Positions 1 to 7,212 of a stretch of 64,000 nt of DNA are shown here, piece by piece. The first letter of the stretch is position 1; every line of letters begins with the position of its first letter. The notes beneath the pieces are model-generated. The model did no database searches and was not told the DNA's origin. It worked only from the letters and a program-made list of their open reading frames with translations. The translations under genes were made by a program, and so were the position numbers. Origin of the DNA: Jannaschia pagri (GTDB taxonomy: Bacteria > Pseudomonadota > Alphaproteobacteria > Rhodobacterales > Rhodobacteraceae); NCBI RefSeq assembly GCF_019655435.1, contig NZ_BPFH01000001.1:930001-994000 (forward strand), read 5' to 3'.

Positions 1-719
1 ACTTCGCCGCGCTCGTATTCCTGGGCAATGCGTTCGGCACGGCGGCAAATGCCGTTGTCCAACGCCCCCAAAACGCCGCCCATGGCCATGCTGATCGTCA
101 GATCCAGCGGCGCGTCCCATTGGTCGATCATCTCGCCCCGGATTTCCATCCGGGCGATCTCTAGCAAGGCACCGGGACTACCGGCATAGGCCGTCTCACG
201 GAGCAGCTCTTGTCCATAGGCCGGGTCCGGCGCGACCCCGATCCCGTCCAGGTAGAACTGAGCCAGAGCGATGCGTTGACGGTGGGCCAGGGCTTCGGCG
301 CGCTCACGCAGGGAGGGAACCAGACCCGAGGCGACAAGCTCCTCGGGGCGACCAGCCGCCAAATGCAAGTCGATCAGCGCCAGGATACCGTCCGCATCCG
401 AAAAGCGGCTGTCGACCTCGACCCGCCGCTCGATCAGGGCGGCGATAAAGGCGAACTCACCCACCGGGTCGGTGCGCAGCAGGTTGCGAATATCGCGCCG
501 CAGATATCGCGCACGGTCCTCGTCGGTCAGCTCATCATCCAAACCCTCGACGTCCAGGTCATCCTCCCGCTCGGCGAGGCGCGGGAAACAGGCATCAGGG
601 GCCAACGCGGCAGGTGGGGCAAAGCGCAGGACAGGCGGCGTGGATTGGGCCTGAGCGGTTGGCGCGAGGGTCATGGCGGCCAGAACGGTGCAGGCCAACA
701 GGTTGAACCGGGTCTTCAT
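1..719 (-). CDS. Secreted Sel1/TPR-repeat protein, AlgK-like (C-terminus beyond window)
   Basis: The reading frame opens at ATG 719 with a Sec signal peptide (MKTRFNLLACTVLAAMTLAP, cleaved near AQA-Q) and runs off the left edge, so about 239 residues are visible. The second half has Sel1-like helical repeats, e.g. ALAQFYLDGIGVAPDPAYG followed by a GSPGALLEIARM segment. It follows algX by 5 nt and is the last visible gene of the alginate-type operon. In Pseudomonas, AlgK is a Sel1/TPR outer-membrane lipoprotein that scaffolds AlgE, AlgX and AlgG. This protein has the repeats and the operon position but no lipobox at its signal cleavage site, so it may be a soluble AlgK-like scaffold or another periplasmic adaptor. 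Assignment to AlgK is inference. Confidence 0.65.
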   Translation of the reverse strand, partial: MKTRFNLLACTVLAAMTLAPTAQAQSTPPVLRFAPPAALAPDACFPRLAEREDDLDVEGLDDELTDEDRARYLRRDIRNLLRTDPVGEFAFIAALIERRVEVDSRFSDADGILALIDLHLAAGRPEELVASGLVPSLRERAEALAHRQRIALAQFYLDGIGVAPDPAYGQELLRETAYAGSPGALLEIARMEIRGEMIDQWDAPLDLTISMAMGGVLGALDNGICRRAERIAQEYERGE

Positions 720-724
720 CTCGC

Positions 725-2044
725 TCACCTCGCGATCGTGCAGGCGACCAGGCGCGGGCGCGCGCCAAAGCCGGCATCTGTTTCAATTTCCACTCCGGTT
801 GCCCCTTCGGGCCAGAGACCGGACATGGGCAGATAGAACCGTCCGTTCAGGATGTGTCCGTCAGACCGGTGGATGGATTTGACACGCTGCGCCCCGTCGG
901 AGGCGGCAAAGCGGAAGGCCACGCGGCTGGCGGGCGTCCCGCCGGTATCCAGCATCAGCACGGCGTTCTGCGGCTGCGACACGCGGGTCAGCCCCGCCTG
1001 CACCCGGTTCGGATTGGCGCCCGCCTGGACCGGCAGTTCGACCGAGCAGGCCCCGCCGGCACCCGCGATCAACTCGGCCATGGGCTGATCCCCGAACCGG
1101 CCCAAATCGGCCCAAATCGGGAATTCCCAGACCAGGACACCCGGACGGCTGGCTTGGAACGCGGCAGAGGTCACATAGGATGAGATCGCAGCAAAGGCAT
1201 CTTCGCCCGGCGCATGGAGCGCTTGGGCCGGACGCCCGGTGGCTTGACTGATGAAACCTGCGAAATTGGTCCCCGGTGCGCCGGTCAGCCCGGTGCCCAC
1301 GACGGCGACGTTATCGGTGGTGCCAACGGCTTGGACCGCCGCACCCAACCCCGCACCGGTGGCGTAGGTGACGGCCTCCACCTGCGGGAGGTCGTAATCG
1401 CAATGGCGCTGCAACCGCGTCCGCAAACCTGAGGGCACCAGGTGGCGCCCGGTTTGCTGGGTCTGGAACTCCTGCCGGGCGCGGGGGGCATGACCAGCGG
1501 CGGCCAGGACGGCCTCAACGCCGTTGGCCAAGGCTTGCGCACCTTCGGGCGTGGGGCGGGTGTCGAGCGCATGGAAAGGCGCCGTGCCCGCGTTTGCCAG
1601 CGACCGCATCGCGGCGCGTCCGTCGACGGCCATGACACCGCGTTCGCGCAACTGAAGGATCGACTCCCCATAGACCGAAGCCGCCAGATCCGGGTCATAG
1701 CCCGCATAGGTCGCCAGACGCGGCAGATGCTCCGGCATGGCCAGCGCCTTGGTGGGAACCGGCACCACAACCAGATGGGTCCCCTGGGCCGCGAGAACCT
1801 CGGACAGGGCCGCGATGTCATCGGCTGTCTGGTCCGTGATCCAATGGCTGTTCTGAAGGTTGGGGTGGATCCGGTAGAACACGCCGTTCTGCCCCTCGAC
1901 CACGTCAATTCCAGGCCGCTCTATCCCGCGACAGGCATAGGTCGACGCCTCGGCCGCAGTGGCCAAAGCGCCAAACCCCAGGGTCGCCACCGCGACGCTC
2001 GCGGCCAGTCGCGCCATGCGGGAGGATGTGTTCGATATATCCAT
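725..2044 (-). CDS. algX: AlgX-like periplasmic alginate acetyltransferase homologue, catalytic triad degenerate
   Basis: The product is 439 aa from ATG 2044, with a signal peptide ending near residue 33 (ATAAEA-S). Residues 45-330 form an AlgX/AlgJ SGNH-like domain: VVPVPTKALAMPEHL at 93-107, the D-x-H region at 161-164, the nucleophile region at 250-254, then NFAGFISQ and VLVWEFP. The last ~100 residues fit the carbohydrate-binding domain that separates AlgX from AlgJ. In Pseudomonas AlgX (474 aa) the triad is Asp174, His176 and Ser269. Here the equivalents read D161-T-R163-P and G250-T-G252, so Asp remains but His is Arg and Ser is Gly. The frame is intact around both sites. The protein probably binds polymer or holds the AlgK-AlgX complex without acetylating. 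A 56-nt gap separates it from the upstream Sel1-like gene. Confidence 0.8.
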   Translation of the reverse strand: MDISNTSSRMARLAASVAVATLGFGALATAAEASTYACRGIERPGIDVVEGQNGVFYRIHPNLQNSHWITDQTADDIAALSEVLAAQGTHLVVVPVPTKALAMPEHLPRLATYAGYDPDLAASVYGESILQLRERGVMAVDGRAAMRSLANAGTAPFHALDTRPTPEGAQALANGVEAVLAAAGHAPRARQEFQTQQTGRHLVPSGLRTRLQRHCDYDLPQVEAVTYATGAGLGAAVQAVGTTDNVAVVGTGLTGAPGTNFAGFISQATGRPAQALHAPGEDAFAAISSYVTSAAFQASRPGVLVWEFPIWADLGRFGDQPMAELIAGAGGACSVELPVQAGANPNRVQAGLTRVSQPQNAVLMLDTGGTPASRVAFRFAASDGAQRVKSIHRSDGHILNGRFYLPMSGLWPEGATGVEIETDAGFGARPRLVACTIAR

Positions 2045-2100
2045 GCTCTGCCTCTGCGATCTGTTTTTTGATCGTCTGTTTTGGTGGGTGGGGTGGCTGT

Positions 2101-2856
2101 CTAACCGCCAGCCTCCAGGGTTGTGAGTAGACTGGCGGCCGTTGCAGCGACCCCCGGATGTGGTGACGCCGCCGCTTCTTGCAACAGGGCGCGCACGCGG
2201 CCCGCTTGGTCCCAATCGCCGCTGGGGTCCTTGGCGCGGTCCTCCAACAGACCGACGGCCATCCCAAGCTGTCCGCGCCCATCGCCCAGCGCGCGCATCT
2301 CGGTAAGCAGCCGGTCGCGCGTGCGCTCTGAGAGGGCTCCGAACAAGCGGCCCTCGCCATTGAACCGGGCCACAGCGTCCAGCGCGACGGCATTTCCCGC
2401 CCAGGCCTGGGGGTAGAGCGCCGCGATGTAGCGGTTCACCCGATCCCGTGGTTCGGTCGTCGGATCCAAGGAATCCATCGCGGTGAGCATCTGTTGCAGC
2501 AGCTTTCCGCGACCGGTCTGAACCGCCAAAGCGGAATAGAACGCAAGGTCCGACGCCGATGCCGTCGGATCCGCCTGCAAAACGCGGACGTAGCGTTGGG
2601 CCGCCAGACCATCGCCCCGTTCGGCCAGTTGGCGCAGCATGTCCGGCTCCACAAAGCCACCTTCATGCATGGCCTGACGTCCGGCCCGTTGGGCGCGGGT
2701 CAGACCGCGCATGGACCGGCGAGAGGGCACCGCCTCGACCGAGATGCGCGCGGTTTCGGCTGCGGGTGGAATGGTGAGGGGCACATGGTCTTCGAGCGCG
2801 CTGGCGGGCGGCGCCAGAAGTGCCGCGCTGAGAAAGAGGAAGCCGTAACGGGTCAT
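2101..2856 (-). CDS. Secreted helical-repeat (Sel1/TPR-like) protein of the alginate-type operon
   Basis: This 251-aa protein has a signal peptide (MTRYGFLFLSAALLAPPASA-LED) and an all-helical, Ala/Leu-rich body. Units such as DMLRQLAERGDGLAAQRYVRV and GRGQLGMAVGLLEDRA resemble degenerate Sel1/TPR repeats. Its ATG overlaps the algG stop (ATGA), so the two are translationally coupled. In Pseudomonas operons algK precedes algE and algG; here two Sel1-like genes flank algX instead, and either could play the AlgK scaffold role linking AlgG, AlgX and the outer-membrane porin. There is no lipobox. No enzymatic motif is visible, and the exact role is unknown. Confidence 0.65.
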   Translation of the reverse strand: MTRYGFLFLSAALLAPPASALEDHVPLTIPPAAETARISVEAVPSRRSMRGLTRAQRAGRQAMHEGGFVEPDMLRQLAERGDGLAAQRYVRVLQADPTASASDLAFYSALAVQTGRGKLLQQMLTAMDSLDPTTEPRDRVNRYIAALYPQAWAGNAVALDAVARFNGEGRLFGALSERTRDRLLTEMRALGDGRGQLGMAVGLLEDRAKDPSGDWDQAGRVRALLQEAAASPHPGVAATAASLLTTLEAGG

Positions 2857-4697
2857 GTGGCGTCGCCTCCGCAGGAAATGGGTGCCGGCGGAACGGCCTC
2901 GGCCCCGGTCAAGGTCAGCGGCGTCGCGCCTGTCAGGTCCCGCGCCAGAAGCAGAGCCGCCTCGGTCAGATCGCCATCGGAGAGGCGCGGCAGTTGTGCG
3001 GTCATGTCATTCCCGTCCAGGGCGACGGTCGCCGCCGTGGCACCCACAATCCCGGAGCCATTGCCCAGCAGCCGGTTGGACGTGACCTCGGTCAGGGCAT
3101 CACGGGACTGGGCCGAGATCCAAACGCCCGCGCTCCGGTTGCCCGCAATGACATTGCTTCGAACGGTGGTCGCGGCGCTGGACCGGATCTCGACGCCCTT
3201 TTGGCGGCTATCGAGGACTTGGTTCCGCGCCACCAGGCTGCATTCCGTTTCTTGGAGTTTGACGCCCGCGCCATCGCGGCCCCAAACGACGTTCCCGCGA
3301 ATGTCGGCAGCATTGCTGCGACGCACGACGATGCCGGCACGCTCACCAGCCAGCAAGACATTCCCCGACAGAACAGCCTCGTGGGACCGATCCAGAATGC
3401 GGATCGCATTAGTCGAGGCCGCACCGTAGAACAGATTGCCGGTTACATGGCTTTTGGGACTGTTGTATAGGCGGACCGCGCCTCCACGCATGTCGCCAAA
3501 CCGGTTCCCGGACACCAGCGCCTCCCGCACGCCCGTGATGGCGAGGCTTGTAACGTCTGTGAACGTGTTGTCGGTGATCTCTGTCGGGTCCGACATGGGG
3601 CGCAAAACATGGCCCAGGACAGAGATGCCGCCGAACTTCGCTGTATCCCCGAAACCGAGCCCCTCGATGGTGGCCTGGCGCATCCGCAACGCGCCACTGC
3701 CCGCAACGGCCAAGAAGGGTGCGAAGCTTGTGATGATTTCGTTCTCTGGGCCGACGGAGCGGATCGTGGCGCCCTCGATCTCCACGCGCCCAAAGCTGAG
3801 CACGAAAGCACCATCTGGGCGCGACATTTCAAGCATGTCGCCCGGGTTGAGCGTCAGAACCGTATCTTCAGCCAGGATCACCGGGACACGCAGTGGCCCT
3901 TGGGGATCTTGCTGGAGACCCATGTTGGCCAATGCCTGCTGGATGACAGCCAGGGTGACCTGCCCGCCCGAGAGGGACAGCACTTGGTCACCTTTGTCGC
4001 CCTGGGCCAGGCGAATGCGTTCGTCATCTTGGCGGGGGCGTCCCTGGGACAGCATGGCCAACGCCAAGCGGAGGTTGAACATGGAGGGCCGCGCCAAAGG
4101 CAGCGGTTGGGACGGTGAAAACCCGGCGACCTTGGCCACAGGCTCCGGCAGACCAGCGGCTTGCCAGACTTCGGCGGTGGACGGGATCATATCCGCGCTG
4201 CCGCTGCCGAGGCGCGCGGCCATCTTTGCCAGCCGAGACGCCAGGGCGCGATCGTACTGAGGCACGGCCAAGGGATCTTCCACTGGCTGAGGATCGTCGG
4301 CTTCGGCCGCGACGGGCTCAGACGGCGTATCGAATGCCGGGGCGGTGACCGTTGCGCGGGTCGGACCACTCAGCAAGGGCGTCGCGGCGGGCGCAGGGGC
4401 CAGGGGCACCAGAGGCGCCGTTGCAGGCGCCTGAGTCAAAGGCGTCGGAATATCGAGCAGACTGCCCGTCATCCCGCCTTGGGGGGCCAGCGCCGCGGGG
4501 GCGTTGGCAGGATTGGCCGCGTTGGGCGCAGGGGCCGGTTGAGGAGGTGCCTGGAACACAGGACGATCGTCGAACGCAGGGGCCGACAGGAAGGAGAGCC
4601 CTCCATCAGCGCCAGCGCCGTTGCCGGAGGCGGCGACCAACATGGCCGCCACCATCGCCGTGACAATCGGCTGTCGTTCCAGAGCACGGTTAACCAT
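2853..4697 (-). CDS. algG: AlgG-like periplasmic beta-helix protein; mannuronan epimerase motif lost
   Basis: The 614-aa product has an N-terminal signal/anchor (residues 8-25), a Pro/Ala-rich low-complexity stretch (~40-145), a helical linker, and a right-handed parallel beta-helix from ~270 to 565 of repeated V-x-G-N turns. The order of segments follows Pseudomonas AlgG (C5-epimerase, about 540 aa): RVPVILAEDTVLTLNPG, GAFVLSFGRVEIEGATI, GGISVLGH, then AIRILDRSH. In AlgG the last element is GIDPHDRS, which carries the catalytic DPHD motif and its His base. Here the four residues are R433-I-L-D436, so only the final Asp is kept. The neighbouring Arg that neutralises the carboxylate may correspond to R460. 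The start ATG lies inside the end of algA (8-nt overlap). It probably serves as a structural or protective member of the export complex; loss of epimerase activity is inferred. Confidence 0.8.
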   Translation of the reverse strand: MVNRALERQPIVTAMVAAMLVAASGNGAGADGGLSFLSAPAFDDRPVFQAPPQPAPAPNAANPANAPAALAPQGGMTGSLLDIPTPLTQAPATAPLVPLAPAPAATPLLSGPTRATVTAPAFDTPSEPVAAEADDPQPVEDPLAVPQYDRALASRLAKMAARLGSGSADMIPSTAEVWQAAGLPEPVAKVAGFSPSQPLPLARPSMFNLRLALAMLSQGRPRQDDERIRLAQGDKGDQVLSLSGGQVTLAVIQQALANMGLQQDPQGPLRVPVILAEDTVLTLNPGDMLEMSRPDGAFVLSFGRVEIEGATIRSVGPENEIITSFAPFLAVAGSGALRMRQATIEGLGFGDTAKFGGISVLGHVLRPMSDPTEITDNTFTDVTSLAITGVREALVSGNRFGDMRGGAVRLYNSPKSHVTGNLFYGAASTNAIRILDRSHEAVLSGNVLLAGERAGIVVRRSNAADIRGNVVWGRDGAGVKLQETECSLVARNQVLDSRQKGVEIRSSAATTVRSNVIAGNRSAGVWISAQSRDALTEVTSNRLLGNGSGIVGATAATVALDGNDMTAQLPRLSDGDLTEAALLLARDLTGATPLTLTGAEAVPPAPISCGGDAT

Positions 4698-6162
4698 AAG
4701 CCACCTTTTTGGGGGTGTCGCCGCCTCGGGCGGTCGCAGGGATATGCCGGGACTTTGGCGCGGGCGCCTCGGTCTCCAGCGTCACAAACAGAAGCTGAAC
4801 CGGGTCGTCGCCCAGGTTGCGCAGCTCGATCTCGCCCAGCTCATCGCCATAGACGCGGCCACCGGCGGAGACATCCTTGATCCAGCCCATGCCCGTGGCG
4901 CGGACATCACCACCCACAACGATGGCCTGATGGTTCGCGGGACCGCGCGGCATGGTCATGGTCTGACCCACCGCGATTTCCGCGGTCCCGAGGCTGAAGT
5001 TGTCGGCCTCCATGCCAGCGGGCATGTGCGGCGCCACTTGGGGGCTGGCGACATCGACCATCTTGGGTTTGGGCGCATCGGCGTGGCGCTGTGCTTCGGG
5101 GCGGTCTTTCGCCTTCAAGCGCTCGACCACGTCCTTGATCTTTTGGCTTTCGTCGATGTGCGCCACCAGCAAGGCGTCGGCGGTCTCAACCACTACGACG
5201 TCGTCCAGGCCCACGATGCTGACCAAGCGGCTGTCTGCGCGCACCAGGGAGTTGCGGCTGTCGAGGGCAATGACGTCGCCTTGCAGGACGTTTCCATCCC
5301 GGTCGGCGGGCGCCACGGAGTGCATGGCTTTCCAAGACCCCACATCGTCCCACTTCACGTCCAGCGGTGCCAAGGCGATCCGCGCGGTCTTTTCGAAGAT
5401 CAGGCCTTCGGTCGGCTCGGAGGCTGCCAGCGAGAAAGAGGCCCCCGCCAGGTTGAGCGTGTTGCCGTTACGGCTGCCGGAGCGGACCGCGTCGCGCACG
5501 TTCCGGGTGCTGTCGGGGTCGATCTGCTCATATTCGGCGATCAACGTGCGGGCCGAGAACATCGACAGGCCCGAGGCCCAGTAGGCCCCACCCGCATCAA
5601 TCAGGCGCTGCGCCTCATCAACGGCGGGCTTCTCCACGAACCGACCGACCTCGCGCAGGGGTCCGTCAAAGCCAGGCAAACCGCCCTGGTCGATGATGTA
5701 GCCGAAGCCGCTTTCGGCGTAGCGCGGCGGGATACCAAAGGTGATGATCCGACCGGCCAGCGCGGCAGACACGCAAGCCCCCATGGGCGTCGCCATGTCG
5801 CCTTCGATCACGTGGTCGGCGGGGATAACCACAAAGACCGTGTCCGGATCTGTTTCGGCGGCCAGTTCGCAGGCGGCCAGGACGGCTGGGCCGGTGTTCC
5901 GCCCCATGGGTTCGCAGATGATCCGGGCGTTGACTTGCAGGTCGCGCAACTGGGCTCGGACCGTGCCCTCGTGCATCAGACCCGTCACGATGACCGGGTC
6001 ATTATAAAGATCACCCCTGTGCCGCTGCACGGCAGACTGGAAGAACGTCATGCTTTCGGGTCCACCCACGCGCTGAAACTGCTTGGGGGCCTGGCGGCGG
6101 GACAGGGGCCAAAGCCGAGTTCCGTTGCCGCCACAGATGATCAAAGGGGTGATGCGAGTCAT
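4690..6162 (-). CDS. algA: Mannose-1-phosphate guanylyltransferase (AlgA type) with degenerate phosphomannose isomerase domain
   Basis: The 490-aa protein makes GDP-mannose from GTP and mannose-1-phosphate. The nucleotidyltransferase half is complete: GGNGTRLWPLSR at 11-22, EPMGRNTGPA at 84-93, PADHVIEGD at 114-122, FVEKP at 175-179, VKWDDVGSW at 269-277. The C-terminal half of AlgA-type enzymes normally carries the type II PMI cupin with a Q-x-H-x-x-R-x-E-H signature. Here residues ~390-460 still look like a cupin barrel (GTAEIAVGQTMTMPRGPANH, IVVGG), but the His/Glu metal ligands are gone. The start ATG overlaps the alg44 stop (TAATG). Only guanylyltransferase activity is expected; the isomerase step would need another enzyme, such as the intact paralogue at 49896-51314. 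Confidence 0.88.
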   Translation of the reverse strand: MTRITPLIICGGNGTRLWPLSRRQAPKQFQRVGGPESMTFFQSAVQRHRGDLYNDPVIVTGLMHEGTVRAQLRDLQVNARIICEPMGRNTGPAVLAACELAAETDPDTVFVVIPADHVIEGDMATPMGACVSAALAGRIITFGIPPRYAESGFGYIIDQGGLPGFDGPLREVGRFVEKPAVDEAQRLIDAGGAYWASGLSMFSARTLIAEYEQIDPDSTRNVRDAVRSGSRNGNTLNLAGASFSLAASEPTEGLIFEKTARIALAPLDVKWDDVGSWKAMHSVAPADRDGNVLQGDVIALDSRNSLVRADSRLVSIVGLDDVVVVETADALLVAHIDESQKIKDVVERLKAKDRPEAQRHADAPKPKMVDVASPQVAPHMPAGMEADNFSLGTAEIAVGQTMTMPRGPANHQAIVVGGDVRATGMGWIKDVSAGGRVYGDELGEIELRNLGDDPVQLLFVTLETEAPAPKSRHIPATARGGDTPKKVAYG

Positions 6163-7202
6163 TAGGTTCCAAACTCCGGCAGGAGGCCGCCGAGCAGCGG
6201 CGTTGAGAGCCGCAAGCGTCCTGCCGTGCCCATGTCGGCATCGGTCAAAGCGCCCGCAGGCGCACGCACATCCACAGGTACGAAGAGATCCCCCCGGAGG
6301 GCAGCCGCGTTCGACGTGTCGTCTGCAATGACATCGACGGGAATGCTCCGTCCGTCCTGCATTTCCAATGTCGCGCGGTCTCCGGTCATAACTCTGGCGA
6401 GCCCTTCGATACTCATGAGCGTGCGTGCTCTGATCTCAGGGTTAATGTCTAAAATTGTCAGGATTTGGTCCGAAGGAAGGAGAGTTGCGCCCTCGTATGC
6501 GTTGGCGGACAGACGCACCTCACAGTCGCACGGCATCTGGAAATTCAGGATATCACCGGCGTTGGACGTGAGGGCGAACAGCACCTCACCTTGTTTCGCT
6601 TCTGGGTTCAAAAAGCTCAGTTGCCCGCCGATTGTTGCCTTCATCTGCCGACCCTGGGCTTCGACAAAGACCGGATGCAGCTCTGTGCCGGTCGTCCAGC
6701 GATTCACCAAAACGGTGCCTGCAGCCAGGATGACGCCGACGCAGGTGGCCATCACCCCATAGGTCCGCAGCCGATCCCGCCAGGTCAGTTTCTGGGCTGC
6801 CTTGGCCGCCTTGGGAACCGTGGGGCCGGAGTAGGTCATCAGCCCATCCATGCTGGCCAGCTCCCCCGCGATGGTGCTGTTGAGCACATAGCGAAGCTGC
6901 GGCAGGTGGGGGCCGGTCGGATCGACGAACGTCAGCTTGACCGTGCCGTCCGCGCTAACTTCGCGCACCAACACCTCGGGCGACAGGGTCAGCGAGAACT
7001 CCGGGAAATCGATGCGCAGCCGCGCAATCCCCTTGGTTCCGGTCACCGGGCCGTCGCGCTCGGCGCGGGTAACCATGGTCGTCATGGACAACCGTTCCCC
7101 CATCAGCGTGTGCCCATCCAGTGTCAGCGTGTACGCCACGGCCAAAAGGGGGTGCTCGTCTGCGTGGGCAAAGTCGCCAGGGATCGGGGTCATATCGTTC
7201 AT
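6162..7202 (-). CDS. alg44: Alg44-like inner-membrane/periplasmic polymerase co-factor lacking PilZ c-di-GMP motifs
   Basis: The product is 346 aa from ATG 7202; an in-frame TTG at 7220 would add 6 residues. Residues ~20-125 correspond to the Alg44 PilZ barrel (ARLRIDFPEFSLTLSPEVLV, then LRYVLNSTIAGEL, matching the LRH-I-SGEL segment of Alg44). One transmembrane helix follows (149-167), then a periplasmic membrane-fusion-like domain with the conserved PCDC motif at 224-227. In Pseudomonas, Alg44 binds c-di-GMP through RxxxR and D/NxSxxG and switches on Alg8. Neither motif occurs here: the N-terminal segment reads HPLLAVAY and the loop reads LSMTTM. It should still partner Alg8, but c-di-GMP activation is not expected. 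It overlaps algA by one base. Confidence 0.82.
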   Translation of the reverse strand: MNDMTPIPGDFAHADEHPLLAVAYTLTLDGHTLMGERLSMTTMVTRAERDGPVTGTKGIARLRIDFPEFSLTLSPEVLVREVSADGTVKLTFVDPTGPHLPQLRYVLNSTIAGELASMDGLMTYSGPTVPKAAKAAQKLTWRDRLRTYGVMATCVGVILAAGTVLVNRWTTGTELHPVFVEAQGRQMKATIGGQLSFLNPEAKQGEVLFALTSNAGDILNFQMPCDCEVRLSANAYEGATLLPSDQILTILDINPEIRARTLMSIEGLARVMTGDRATLEMQDGRSIPVDVIADDTSNAAALRGDLFVPVDVRAPAGALTDADMGTAGRLRLSTPLLGGLLPEFGT

Positions 7203-7212
7203 AGCGGGGCCC

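Noticed and set aside
725-4697. Sequencing frameshift as the cause of the AlgX and AlgG motif losses
   Set aside because: Similarity to the families continues in the same frame immediately on both sides of each altered motif.
4621-6165. Long open frame on the plus strand opposite algA (and a similar one at 2494-3429 opposite algG)
   Set aside because: It mirrors codon phase of strongly conserved minus-strand genes in GC-rich DNA and its translation (Gly/His/Arg/Val-rich) resembles no family.
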